This document shows positions 1 through 9,494 of a stretch of DNA of 16,116 nucleotides, in pieces. Position 1 is the first letter of the stretch, and the number at the start of each line of letters is the position of its first letter. Origin of the DNA: Candidatus Falkowiibacteriota bacterium (lineage in GTDB: Bacteria > Patescibacteriota > Patescibacteriia > UBA2591 > JABMQE01). The position numbers and the translations under genes are program-made. The DNA is taken from NCBI GenBank assembly GCA_013203415.1, contig JABMQE010000078.1, positions 1 through 16,116 on the forward strand, read 5' to 3'. Below the pieces are notes generated by a model. That model was not told where the DNA came from, searched no databases, and worked only from the letters and a program-made list of their open reading frames with translations.

Positions 1-29
1 TATAGATGCATCTATAGATGCATCTATAT
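1..29. repeat. Tandem palindromic repeat, 12-bp unit
   Basis: The unit TATAGATGCATC occurs twice head to tail and is followed by TATA. Each overlapping 16-base stretch TATAGATGCATCTATA equals its own reverse complement, so either strand can form nested hairpins. The array starts at the window edge and may be longer. It lies in an AT-rich, gene-free stretch upstream of the lipoprotein promoter. It could be a protein-binding site or a simple repeat; the sequence does not tell which. Confidence 0.7.
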
Positions 30-104
30 TATATCTATTTAGTAGTAAAAATATCCCTTTAACCCTATTTTAATACAACAAAAATAAAATATAAATATCA
101 GCCC

Positions 105-134
105 TTGACAAAACCCCTATTTTTAGTATATAAT
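105..134 (+). promoter_or_regulatory. Sigma-70-type promoter for the PEGA-like lipoprotein gene
   Basis: A perfect -35 hexamer TTGACA (105-110) and a perfect -10 hexamer TATAAT (129-134) are separated by 18 bases, in an AT-rich context. Transcription would begin near 141, giving an untranslated leader of about 120 bases before the start at 265. That leader holds a small hairpin (TGGCC 203-207 with GGCCA 217-221), and I recognise no riboswitch class in it. No gene is visible in 1-264. Confidence 0.8.
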
Positions 135-252
135 ATCCTGATATAATAGAGATGAAGATATTCTTAATTCTCTGTTAATCAAACAGCTCTATACTATAGG
201 TATGGCCCTACAAAAAGGCCACAATCCCTACTCGCACATTATATCTCCCGAA

Positions 253-257
253 AGGAG
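253..257 (+). promoter_or_regulatory. Shine-Dalgarno site that sets the lipoprotein start
   Basis: AGGAG lies 7 bases before the ATG at 265. The in-frame ATG at 259 is only one base from it, and the more distant in-frame ATG at 202 has no comparable site. This supports 265, which also puts the lipobox at the expected distance from the N-terminus. Confidence 0.75.
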
Positions 258-264
258 CATGGTC

Positions 265-1227
265 ATGAACAAGCGACTGTTCGTCCTCCTCGTCATCGCG
301 GCCTCCCTGTTGGTTGCAGGCTGCGACAACGGCAACAACGGTACCAGTCCTCCCATCACCGATGCCCTCTACAGCATCAAGATTACAGAGGGCATCATGA
401 TGATTGATCCTGTGAGCGGCGAGGCGTCGCCTGCCACTGGCATCACTGTTGTAGCGGCAGGACCAAATGCCACTACGACAGCCGCCGTCAAAAACGGCGG
501 ATTCAAGACCGAACGCGTACTTCCGGAAGGAACCTACGAGGTCTCCTTCTTGGACAGCGCCGGCACTGTCTTCGACCTCGACTTTGGGGACGGAGACATC
601 CGCAAGTCCTTTCCCGTCCTGGTCGGCGAAGGAGTCCCTCCGGTGACACTTGGCTTCTCTGTAGTCGCCAAACCAATCACCCCTCCGCCGCCCGACTCCA
701 CTCAGCTCGCCCAGCTCGCCATCACGTCCTTCCCTTCCGGAGCCACGATCTTTGTGGACGGTGAGGAACAGCCCTTTAAGACGGACGTCGTGATAACCGA
801 CATCCCTGCCGGTGCCCACGAATTCCGTCTGGTCTTAGACCGTCATGAGGAGGTCAAGAAGCTCTTCCTCTTCAAAGACGGAGACGCTCTCGAATGGAAC
901 GCCACATTGGTTCCCGTAAAGAGCGCCTTTGACGGGTTTATCAATGGCCGTCATTGGGCATTGGGAGGAGGTGAAGGTCCATATCACAGTGAAATTCTTA
1001 TCGACATTGTTGGTGAAGATATAACCATCACCATTGTCGACAGATTCATGGACGAACAGTATTATGGAAAAATCACCGACCATCAGAAAGGTGGGATGGA
1101 ATTCTACATGGGTTTTCCTGGCCAAGAGAAAACCTACACAGGAACCTTCGACCCCAGAATAAATTTCTGGTCGGGAATCATTGTCGGCCGGGAGGAGAAC
1201 AACAAATGGAGAATACTCCTCCTGTAA
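265..1227 (+). CDS. Lipoprotein with a PEGA-like domain
   Basis: Predicted 320-residue lipoprotein, probably anchored on the outer face of the membrane. Seen: a basic N-terminus (MNKR), a hydrophobic stretch and the lipobox LVAGC with the acylated Cys at residue 20. A Thr/Pro/Asn-rich linker follows, then a beta-rich segment (about 35-140) resembling a carboxypeptidase-regulatory-like fold. Residues about 150-215 match the PEGA pattern (FPSGATIFVDG, then D-I-PAGAHEFRL). PEGA domains are extracellular beta-sandwich modules, usually structural or ligand-binding. The C-terminal 100 residues form a beta-rich domain I do not recognise. The gene has its own promoter, is alone on the plus strand and converges on the minus-strand operon. 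The first two thirds are visibly richer in GC-ending codons than the last third and than neighbouring genes, hinting at a composite or transferred origin. The lipoprotein call is firm; the domain call is moderate and the function unknown. Confidence 0.85.
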   Translation: MNKRLFVLLVIAASLLVAGCDNGNNGTSPPITDALYSIKITEGIMMIDPVSGEASPATGITVVAAGPNATTTAAVKNGGFKTERVLPEGTYEVSFLDSAGTVFDLDFGDGDIRKSFPVLVGEGVPPVTLGFSVVAKPITPPPPDSTQLAQLAITSFPSGATIFVDGEEQPFKTDVVITDIPAGAHEFRLVLDRHEEVKKLFLFKDGDALEWNATLVPVKSAFDGFINGRHWALGGGEGPYHSEILIDIVGEDITITIVDRFMDEQYYGKITDHQKGGMEFYMGFPGQEKTYTGTFDPRINFWSGIIVGREENNKWRILLL

Positions 1228-1249
1228 CCCTTCGAAAAAAGGAAAGCAA

Positions 1250-1299
1250 AAAGCCCGGATGCATTAGACCGCATTCGGGCTTTCTCTTTTCTCTTTTTT
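1250..1299. terminator. Bidirectional rho-independent terminator between convergent genes
   Basis: A 13-bp stem (1250-1262 with 1271-1283, one G-T wobble) encloses an 8-base loop. On the plus strand it is followed by a T-rich run to 1299, ending the lipoprotein transcript. On the minus strand it is followed by the complement of the A-rich stretch 1234-1249, again T-rich, ending the giant-protein operon. It lies between the stops at 1227 and 1314. Confidence 0.9.
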
Positions 1300-1313
1300 C
1301 AATATTCCAAAAA

Positions 1314-4300
1314 CTACGGAGCTATAATTATTACCTCTCTATCATACGCAGTATAAGCAATAGGATTTTTATCACACTCACTGGCCCTATAACACCCCTT
1401 CCCGCCCCCAGAAACACATGTTCCATTACACCAAGCCCAATTATCCAACACTTGAACCTTTGGCCGAAAAGCGCAGCAACTCTTCCCAGCATAACCATAT
1501 CCTGCGCAATCACCTATTCTTTCCGGCGTATCATCTCCACAATAATAAACATGCGAAAACTCAAACGACCTGTCTATACACGCATCATCACTATCTCTAA
1601 ACCCAAGGAAGCAAATACCCCCGCCAGAATTAGTACATTCAACATCGTTCTGACATGGCGAGCCATCATTATTGCCTCCGGAATTATGGCAGCTCTTCCC
1701 GCAATATTGCATATGATTTTTGTAATAACTATAATCCCCGCCAACGCTTAAAACCTCGTCTGCCCCATCACCCCAATCAATCGTTATTCGTTTTAATGGC
1801 ATATGGTTATCATCTGCCCAAGCATAAAAGTTAAGCCGCACTGCCAAAGAACTCTTGCTTCCCCTATTTGGTGTTACCTGAATATTCTTAACCGTCGGCG
1901 GTGATGTTTTTGTCCCGCTTAAATCACTCCTCGCATCCCAGCTATAAGTATTATCCCCTGATTTATCAACATAATGCCAATATTCCCTCTTGTTCGGCTC
2001 ATCATCTGGCTCATCAAAATAATCATATTCCCAAACCCCCATTGATTTGGCAAAAATGCTCTGGATTCTGCTCTTCGCCCGATTCAAAGTATCAGGAGCG
2101 CTAACACCATTCCATGTTCCAACACAAATCCCACCAAGACAATTTTTTGCACTCTCACAAACCACCCCCTCATTCTTACCACCAACACAAGTACGTTCAC
2201 CACAACCACCAGATTTCTCACAAGCATATGGCTGGCCTGCCCGCACTTGACCATTATCTGCTTCTACATACAATGGCTGATAACCCTCCTCAGCAGGAAT
2301 ACTATCCCAGCTCTCCGGCCCTCCATAAGGCGCAAAAGCGCTCCCATATGGCTCAACATCCACATCATAATCATAAGTTGTATAATAAAGGCCTGCATTT
2401 TCCTCCCATAATCTTTCAGTCAAAGCTGTATTCTCTGTACTATCTGCCACCTTTGCCACCACTTTGCATGGCTCTCGAAGATAAAAATATCCTTTCAAAT
2501 ATACTCCTCCACTATAACCACTCTCGTCCTGCGCATAAACATCATAACTACTTACTTTTCCTTCATTATCAAAATTTACCTTTACTCCTAAAGCATTATC
2601 CTTATTCTCCTCAAAAACCCAGCCAAACTTCCAATTATTCTCTCTGCCTGTTATGAAAACACTGCCAACAGCCGGCCAATCAATATGCTGGCTTTTATAA
2701 ACTACCCATTTTATATACTCAATTTCATATTCATAATATTGGTCATCTGTATGAGCATTATAAAATGCATATTTATTAGCTTTCCAATTCTCCATGTCCG
2801 GGCTAAACCCATCAAAAAACTCTTCTAACACTCCGCCACCATCTGCTGTTCCTATGCCTTCTATAAAAGCAGACAGCAACGCGCACCCACAAATTCCGCC
2901 TTCATCCGCTTTCACCAGGTCCGAACAATTTTTAACTGAATGGCAGCCAGTATCCCGAGAAACCCCTATCATCCGAGTCCTGACCTCTTTTTTATACGGA
3001 CTATTCCCTGCTGCTACCAAACAATAATACTTATCCTCGCCTGGATTATATCCTGCTTCTTGAAAACTATTATACATATCCGCATCCCCAACCAAATAAT
3101 CAACCGGCCACCAAGTTAAACAAGCATCGCTCCTCTCGTCCCATTCCACACAATACCCCCGCCAACCCAAATACTTTTCTTTACTCTCTATCGTATCGCT
3201 GTATAAACAATGCCCTTTTATTTCCTGCCCCCGGTTTATACAATCCGAATCACTGCTGCACGACTTCTCGGAATTATCGCATTTCCCGCACTCGGCATTG
3301 CTATCCTCTATCCGCGCGGCGCAGGGCTTTATATCTGTGTCATTATAATCATAATACTTATCCTGTTTTTCTTTATAATTTACTTTTTGATAACTGCAAT
3401 ATTTTTTTGGCGAGGTTTCTTCTGGATAACCCCGGCAAACCTTTTTCAAAACGCATTGTTTGGTCTCATAAATACACTCCTCATAATCTTTGCATTTTTT
3501 GCTGCCGCCGCAAGAATTATTTTCCTTCGGGCTTAAATTATTAACCCCATCATCATAAGCCAATCTAAAACTGCTCGCATTATTAAAAACATCAGTCGCC
3601 ACCTGCTTTAAGCTATGCAAAGGATAAGTATTAGCAATCGAATAACCGCTATATTCTTTCCCATCCCATTCAACATTCCTTGCTTGATAAAAAGATGCAG
3701 TTAACCTTTGTTCTCCTTCTGGCTCTGGCTCTGCCCAGGTTTTGCACTTGGATGGCTGTTCCGGGTCTGCCCCCCGGCACAAACCAATCTGATAGCAAAC
3801 TTCCTTTACCTCCCCGCCTTTCATTTCCACAATTCCTCCGGAACGGCAAGCCAGCCAGCCCGAACACTCCCTATCGTTTTCTACTTTTAAGATATCATTA
3901 GCATTGCACATTTCTCTCCCATCTTTACATCTTGTGCCCGGCCCTATAATCGAACCATCATCGCTATAACAATCATTAGGATTACAAGCTCCGCCAACCG
4001 CCCAAGGGTTAGTATTTCTAAATTTATTTTCACCGCTAGTGCTTGCTAAAATATTCAAAATCAAATCTCCGTCTATTGTTTTTTTGCTTGTATCCACAAC
4101 TCCAACACAGCCTTTTTTAATATCAATCCCATTCAAGCATTCCCCTCGTTTCATAGTATCTGCCAGATAATAATATCCTTTTTCTATATCCAAAGGATCG
4201 CTAAATTTTGTACATCCGCTAGCCCCGGCCTCGCAAACCTTGGCATATCCTCCCTGCGGCCAAGGTATAGTAGACGATCCCTCCCCATAAACCTGCGCCT

Positions 4301-7300
4301 CATCTTCGGTTGGCTCCAGGTCCAAAGCCGGATCATTACATTCCTTATATTTTATTTCTCCTTTATCATTATAAACATGATACCATCTTTCCTCTCTTGA
4401 ATCCTGCGGTTTTACCCATTGGCAGATATTCCCTTCTGGGTCCTTAAAAACAATCTTTCCTCCATCATAGCTATGTTCCTTGCATCTATCATCTTGCGGT
4501 CCGCAAAGCGTCCCCATGCTCCCTAAAAATTCATCCGGATCTACCTTTTTAATTATCTCGCCATAAGATTCAATATCACCGTTTACTTTATATTTTGCCT
4601 TGCCCACTCTGGTGCACCCGCTGTTCCCTTGGCTGCACTTATTCTCCGGCTTTGCCACCATATATATCTGCTCGTCTTCCCCGGCCTCAAAGCTGTCAAA
4701 CTCGCACTCCTGCTCATCTTTAGAAATCCCGCACCTAGAAATTCCATCTATTTCACAATCACATCCTTTTACCTCTTGGCATATCTCTTCTAATCTGCAT
4801 TTTGCTTGATAAGTCCTCTTAAAAGGATTATCCGAATTTTTAGTATCAATCATTGCCTGGCAGCCGGCTGCTTCCTCTCTGCAAACAGAAGTAAATGATT
4901 TTAAGAAATGCCTCTCCCCGTTCAAATCTCGATACTCGCCGCATCCGGCCTGCGCCCCAGGATAAGGCAAATCGCAAACCTCTGGTATTTTTCCTTTCCA
5001 AGAATCTTTAACCAAGGTCTCGGTTACATACACTTGGGTTAAAACAATATTATCAATATAAAAATTACTGCCAAAAATATACAGCTTCTCATCTGCTTCG
5101 CTCTCCCCGCTCTCTCGCCCAAAATAAACCGGCCCTAATTTATAAAACCGCCAATCAGTGTTTAATAAAACTCCGTCAACACTAAATGGCAAATCCGCTC
5201 CGAAATTTGCATTTATTGTTGTCTCTACTGCCTGCGATTTTGCAAAAAAACTAATTGTATAGCTCGCATCACTGGCTAATTCTTCTCCTAATTCTTTTCT
5301 GGCTTCAGCCGCCACAAACAAAGAATGCCCGCCCACTTCACTCGCCTCTGCCTCTGGTATTCCCCCAGCCCAGCCGTCTTTAACCCCCGGCTCAAAATCA
5401 TCTACATCATCTTCAAAAACCTGATAAACCACATTCCCTTGGCTTCCTTTATATTCCCTGCACCCCGAATACTGAGCCGGGCACTTAGTGCTCTTATCCG
5501 GCGCTCCTTGAAATACGCATAAATGATTGGTCTCGTCATAATCTCCGCCCCATCTCTCGCAATATAAACATTTACCCGCAGCCGCATCCCAATCCCCGTC
5601 GCAAATTCCTAGTGTCTGCATGTCTTCGGGGGCCTCGTCTATATCTGTAATTCTGTATTTATAACAATCTTCTGTGCATAAAATTGTATCCTCAAAAATT
5701 GCATAATAGGTCTTGCCTTCGCTGTCCTGAAACTCCTTGCATTCCTTATACTTTCGGCTTTCCGCATCAAAAATAGCCCCTACTGCATCTTTGTTGCATT
5801 TTGCTTGTAAATCCTCGGAAGTCAAGTCCGGCGCTCCGCTGGCCTTTGCCTTCAAAGCAAAAGTTTGCAGTTGGTATCCTTCGGTTTTATCCCCAATCCA
5901 GGTATAATATGTTTTGCAGTTACTGCCTGCATCACCTGGTTTTACACATTGCCAAAGATGGGTAAAGTATTCCTTTTTTTCTCCCATACTGCCCTCTGCC
6001 AAGTTTGTAAATCCGGTACAGCCGGTATAACCCTCGCACTTTGTGCTTAAGTTGGGCATCAAAGCCACCTTTTCCTTAGCCGATTCAAACCCGCTTTCCA
6101 TCTGCCTGTAATAATCATATCCATTGCAAACCGCCGGGCAATAATCACTGTCGCTTACCACTCCTGGAATATTAATGCCAAAGTTGCTGCTGCTATAAAG
6201 CTGGCATCCAACCTCGTTTTTAGTACAACCGACCCCAAAATTTTTGCAAAGAGGATTTTTTACGCATCCTTCTTTCAAGTCCATCAATCCTCCTAAAGCA
6301 GTACATTCTGCCTTAGAAGGCACTTCGCAAACCCTTAAAGATCCATCCCAGGAAAAATCAGCATTGCTTAGGCAATTGCTCTTGAAAGTGCCTAATTGTG
6401 TTTCTGCCCAGTCCAGTTGCGGCCGGCAATAACCCTTCCAAAACCCATTCCCGCCTTTGCACGTATTTTTATCCTTATAAGCGTAAATCAATTCATTTCC
6501 GCAGGCATATTTTTCCGGCGCCTTTTTCAAATATATTTTAGTGTTGTCCTTATAATCTTGATAATTAAAAACCAACTCCCCAATATTCAAATCCTCTAAT
6601 TTTCCTTCCCCCGAGCCCGAAGGGTCGATATCTTTAATTCCTATTTCTTTCACCTGTATCTCATCAAAAACCGCTGCCAAATCTTCTGTTCCTGTTTCTC
6701 CAACCCCGCCAAAAGTCAAAATCCCGTCGCTAAGTCCGTAATTCGACTTAAACACTCCATAATAATATTCATAATCATCTTCCAAATCATCTCCATAAAC
6801 CCATAGATTAACTGTCCGCCCCCAATTATCAACCACAAACCCCCCGCCGGCGTAAATTTCCGTAAATCTTCCGTCATCAAAATCCGCATCATCCTTTGGC
6901 CTAAGCACAACTTTCGCTTCGTAAGGCAGCTCGGTGCTGTATTTTTTTATCTTTGCTGATAACAAATAATAAGCATTCGGCTTCAAATTTATAACCTGCC
7001 AAACCTTATTATAAATCCCATTACTAACATCATTTATATAAGCAACCCCTGCCCCGCCATCAACAAGTTCTTTAATTCCGCCTCCTTCACTGGCCCATAT
7101 TTCCGTCTCTGCCCAAGGACCCTTCTTATTTACCATCCAGCCGTCTATGCTCTCTTCGTTTCCATCATAATCCCTTGAAAAACTGCCATTGCGCACCAAA
7201 TTTACTCCCTCGCCCAAAATCATAAATTCACTGCATCCCTCATCCGCAGTCGAGCAGGTTTTGGCGTTTTTGTTTAGATAAACTCTTTGGTCTATACTTG

Positions 7301-9485
7301 GCGTATCTGTTTTATCATATTTTGTCCCATCCCAAAAACAAGTCCACTTATCCCTAACTGTCTCGTAATCCAGGCAATACCAACTACAGCCGGAAGACCC
7401 ATCCCCGCAGGAACTGGTGTCTAAAGTATCTTCAAGATAAGCTACGCTCTTGCCGGTCTCGATATCCCTAAAAACTTCGCAAGAATCATACTTAGCTTCG
7501 CAGGCCGTGGCTTGAAACCGCCAGACATTTTTCTCCTCAACACAATAATCATAATAACCCAAACACTCGCCCGCGCTGTCTTCTACAATACAGCTCCTTG
7601 TATCAGCGCAAACCTCTGCCCGCCTGTTCCCGTATTCTTCATTCCGACCGTAAACCATGGCAAAACATTTTTGTGGTGGCGCTTTAAGCACCCAATCCGG
7701 ATCAATTAAATGATAAAAAGGATTTTGTCCCTCAATCTCTAAAGCATCTGCCGAATATTTGCATCCTTCTTCTGTAAAACAATCAACAATATTCCCTAAA
7801 CTAAATTCATAGCCTAATCCCTCGTCTGCTGCTGCTGTTTCACTCACCCCAATCGCCCGCTCTACTGCTAATTCCCATCCCAAAGGCACAATCCTTGCCT
7901 GCCTTAATTTTTTAATATTATGCAAAGCATAACCTGTCTCTTGGTCCAAAATATACGCTTCTGGATTATTATAATCTCCATACCCAAAATCCATACTCCC
8001 ATGCAAAAGCCCTTCTTCTATCGCTTCCTGCACTGTCATCTTTTGCCGGACCGCATCTGCAAAATCATTATCCAAAACGCAGTTATCAACACTCGCATAT
8101 TTCGGATCAGTCGGACAAACTAAAAACCGGCTTAAAGTATCATAAGACGACTCTCTGGAAATTTTTGGTTTTTTAAGATAAGAATAAGTCCTCTCAAAAC
8201 TCGCCCGGTTGCTTATTCCTGCCACCCCGCTTAATAACTCTCCAACCAGCGGCTTGCCTCCGGTATAACCCTGCTTAAACAATTTTTCCATAAACTTATT
8301 TGCCAAAGTCCCAAAAAAAATGCTCTCCGCATCCGCAAAAATATCGCCCGTAAATTCCATTACCGTATCCTTAGCTCCTTTTCTTGTATCTTCTTCTTCT
8401 CCTTCTGTTGATTTTTCCGGCGCTTTCTTTTCCCCGGAAATTAAAAAACTAATCGGCTTAAACTGCTCTCCTTCTTTTCTTTCTTCCAATTTCGCTTTTT
8501 CTGTCTCAAACCGATATCTCTCTATATCTGTTTTAATCGATAAATAAGTCCCGATATCACTCTTCTCCGCCCGCCAGATATTGCTAAAATCCGTTAAAAA
8601 ACTTCCTTTTTCAATCGCCTCTCCCCAGTTTTCCCGCATCTGATACCAGTTACAATCCGGCTCCCGCACTTCTGGCACGGAAAAAGGGTCTAAACCAATC
8701 GTTAAAGCCAAAGATGTTTTTAGGTCTGGCGGCCGACAAATAGATTTCATATATCTTGGGTCTGTACTCCCCAGCCCTGTTTTTATGTCCCATGATTCAT
8801 CCCATTTTTTTTCGCAAGGCCCATAATAATCTTTGCCAACTAAACACTCGCGGGCGGCATCTGTGATTCTTGTTTCCGTGGCAGCAGGAATATACATCTC
8901 TGCTCCAGTTTCAGTAACATCAACTTCTTCTGTCGCCTTGGCGCAGTCAGCTTTATCTTCGCAAGGAATATTAGGATCCCGCTCGCAAACTCCCAAATCA
9001 CTGCTTATCTGTTTGCCGGAATTCCCAACACAATCACTATCAACAAAACATGTCATCTCTGGTTTTATTAAACACGTCCCCTGCGTCGGCCTCATTAGTG
9101 TCTCGCTCACCATCCCTTGGATAAAATCCCCTGCCGCCGCACCGCCTAATTCCTCGAGCCAAGTGCCAACCGGCCTCTTAAAAAACATCGCATCCTGACC
9201 CTTGCCTCCGCTCGCTACAAACCTTGCCGATTCATAAGCCAGTTTATCCACCACCATCTTAGCGCTCCTCTTAAAAGCCACTGCCGCCGCATGCTTAAGC
9301 GCAGATTCTGCATAAGCCCGGACTTTTTCCCATACCTTAACCAAAGAACTAACAATATTAAAAGGATCATCAAAATCAAATGCCTTGGCCTCTTTTGGCA
9401 TCACTAAAACTGTCTGAAATATCAAAAACACTGCTATTAATCCTAGCAAAATCTTCTTCTTTTTGCTTTGTCCAAAAAAATGCAT
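1314..9485 (-). CDS. Giant secreted cysteine-rich protein (2723 residues), Patescibacteria type
   Basis: Very large exported protein of unknown function. Seen: KKKK and a hydrophobic helix (about 12-29) ending in A-K-A before residue 36, a signal peptide; a helical region (36-110); and about 120 Cys by manual count. The motif C-x(3-8)-GC-x-x-[YF] recurs at least eight times (CPAQYSGCREY, CEAGASGCTKF). Several C-x(2-3)-D-x-[DE]C loops occur (CFVDSDC, CSSDSDC, CQNDVEC). Residues about 760-945 (NLVRNGSF, then DGW) and 1365-1485 resemble CBM4_9-type jelly rolls. A YCVEWDERSDACLTWWPVD element lies near 2110-2130. The C-terminus (about 2530-2690) is PKD-like, with ITIDWGDG and VQVLDNWAWC and Cys-rich loops inserted. 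Similar giant Cys-rich proteins occur in Patescibacteria; from memory some lie near type IV secretion-like genes, not seen here. The gene follows the membrane protein by 9 bases with no clear Shine-Dalgarno, suggesting coupled translation. No frameshift or internal stop. The real, exported, disulfide-rich call is firm; a surface or attachment role is inference. Confidence 0.9.
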   Translation of the reverse strand: MHFFGQSKKKKILLGLIAVFLIFQTVLVMPKEAKAFDFDDPFNIVSSLVKVWEKVRAYAESALKHAAAVAFKRSAKMVVDKLAYESARFVASGGKGQDAMFFKRPVGTWLEELGGAAAGDFIQGMVSETLMRPTQGTCLIKPEMTCFVDSDCVGNSGKQISSDLGVCERDPNIPCEDKADCAKATEEVDVTETGAEMYIPAATETRITDAARECLVGKDYYGPCEKKWDESWDIKTGLGSTDPRYMKSICRPPDLKTSLALTIGLDPFSVPEVREPDCNWYQMRENWGEAIEKGSFLTDFSNIWRAEKSDIGTYLSIKTDIERYRFETEKAKLEERKEGEQFKPISFLISGEKKAPEKSTEGEEEDTRKGAKDTVMEFTGDIFADAESIFFGTLANKFMEKLFKQGYTGGKPLVGELLSGVAGISNRASFERTYSYLKKPKISRESSYDTLSRFLVCPTDPKYASVDNCVLDNDFADAVRQKMTVQEAIEEGLLHGSMDFGYGDYNNPEAYILDQETGYALHNIKKLRQARIVPLGWELAVERAIGVSETAAADEGLGYEFSLGNIVDCFTEEGCKYSADALEIEGQNPFYHLIDPDWVLKAPPQKCFAMVYGRNEEYGNRRAEVCADTRSCIVEDSAGECLGYYDYCVEEKNVWRFQATACEAKYDSCEVFRDIETGKSVAYLEDTLDTSSCGDGSSGCSWYCLDYETVRDKWTCFWDGTKYDKTDTPSIDQRVYLNKNAKTCSTADEGCSEFMILGEGVNLVRNGSFSRDYDGNEESIDGWMVNKKGPWAETEIWASEGGGIKELVDGGAGVAYINDVSNGIYNKVWQVINLKPNAYYLLSAKIKKYSTELPYEAKVVLRPKDDADFDDGRFTEIYAGGGFVVDNWGRTVNLWVYGDDLEDDYEYYYGVFKSNYGLSDGILTFGGVGETGTEDLAAVFDEIQVKEIGIKDIDPSGSGEGKLEDLNIGELVFNYQDYKDNTKIYLKKAPEKYACGNELIYAYKDKNTCKGGNGFWKGYCRPQLDWAETQLGTFKSNCLSNADFSWDGSLRVCEVPSKAECTALGGLMDLKEGCVKNPLCKNFGVGCTKNEVGCQLYSSSNFGINIPGVVSDSDYCPAVCNGYDYYRQMESGFESAKEKVALMPNLSTKCEGYTGCTGFTNLAEGSMGEKKEYFTHLWQCVKPGDAGSNCKTYYTWIGDKTEGYQLQTFALKAKASGAPDLTSEDLQAKCNKDAVGAIFDAESRKYKECKEFQDSEGKTYYAIFEDTILCTEDCYKYRITDIDEAPEDMQTLGICDGDWDAAAGKCLYCERWGGDYDETNHLCVFQGAPDKSTKCPAQYSGCREYKGSQGNVVYQVFEDDVDDFEPGVKDGWAGGIPEAEASEVGGHSLFVAAEARKELGEELASDASYTISFFAKSQAVETTINANFGADLPFSVDGVLLNTDWRFYKLGPVYFGRESGESEADEKLYIFGSNFYIDNIVLTQVYVTETLVKDSWKGKIPEVCDLPYPGAQAGCGEYRDLNGERHFLKSFTSVCREEAAGCQAMIDTKNSDNPFKRTYQAKCRLEEICQEVKGCDCEIDGISRCGISKDEQECEFDSFEAGEDEQIYMVAKPENKCSQGNSGCTRVGKAKYKVNGDIESYGEIIKKVDPDEFLGSMGTLCGPQDDRCKEHSYDGGKIVFKDPEGNICQWVKPQDSREERWYHVYNDKGEIKYKECNDPALDLEPTEDEAQVYGEGSSTIPWPQGGYAKVCEAGASGCTKFSDPLDIEKGYYYLADTMKRGECLNGIDIKKGCVGVVDTSKKTIDGDLILNILASTSGENKFRNTNPWAVGGACNPNDCYSDDGSIIGPGTRCKDGREMCNANDILKVENDRECSGWLACRSGGIVEMKGGEVKEVCYQIGLCRGADPEQPSKCKTWAEPEPEGEQRLTASFYQARNVEWDGKEYSGYSIANTYPLHSLKQVATDVFNNASSFRLAYDDGVNNLSPKENNSCGGSKKCKDYEECIYETKQCVLKKVCRGYPEETSPKKYCSYQKVNYKEKQDKYYDYNDTDIKPCAARIEDSNAECGKCDNSEKSCSSDSDCINRGQEIKGHCLYSDTIESKEKYLGWRGYCVEWDERSDACLTWWPVDYLVGDADMYNSFQEAGYNPGEDKYYCLVAAGNSPYKKEVRTRMIGVSRDTGCHSVKNCSDLVKADEGGICGCALLSAFIEGIGTADGGGVLEEFFDGFSPDMENWKANKYAFYNAHTDDQYYEYEIEYIKWVVYKSQHIDWPAVGSVFITGRENNWKFGWVFEENKDNALGVKVNFDNEGKVSSYDVYAQDESGYSGGVYLKGYFYLREPCKVVAKVADSTENTALTERLWEENAGLYYTTYDYDVDVEPYGSAFAPYGGPESWDSIPAEEGYQPLYVEADNGQVRAGQPYACEKSGGCGERTCVGGKNEGVVCESAKNCLGGICVGTWNGVSAPDTLNRAKSRIQSIFAKSMGVWEYDYFDEPDDEPNKREYWHYVDKSGDNTYSWDARSDLSGTKTSPPTVKNIQVTPNRGSKSSLAVRLNFYAWADDNHMPLKRITIDWGDGADEVLSVGGDYSYYKNHMQYCGKSCHNSGGNNDGSPCQNDVECTNSGGGICFLGFRDSDDACIDRSFEFSHVYYCGDDTPERIGDCAGYGYAGKSCCAFRPKVQVLDNWAWCNGTCVSGGGKGCYRASECDKNPIAYTAYDREVIIIAP

Positions 9486-9494
9486 GGGTTCTAA

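Noticed and set aside
208..819. 203-codon minus-strand frame opposite the PEGA-like lipoprotein
   Set aside because: It arises from the GC-rich codons of the real gene, has no recognisable domain and no start signal. The plus-strand gene has promoter, Shine-Dalgarno, lipobox and terminator.
1206..3536. Long plus-strand open frames opposite the giant gene
   Set aside because: They lie antisense to a continuous 2723-codon frame with clear domains, and have unnatural residue mixes rich in His, Pro and Ile. No Shine-Dalgarno or promoter supports them.
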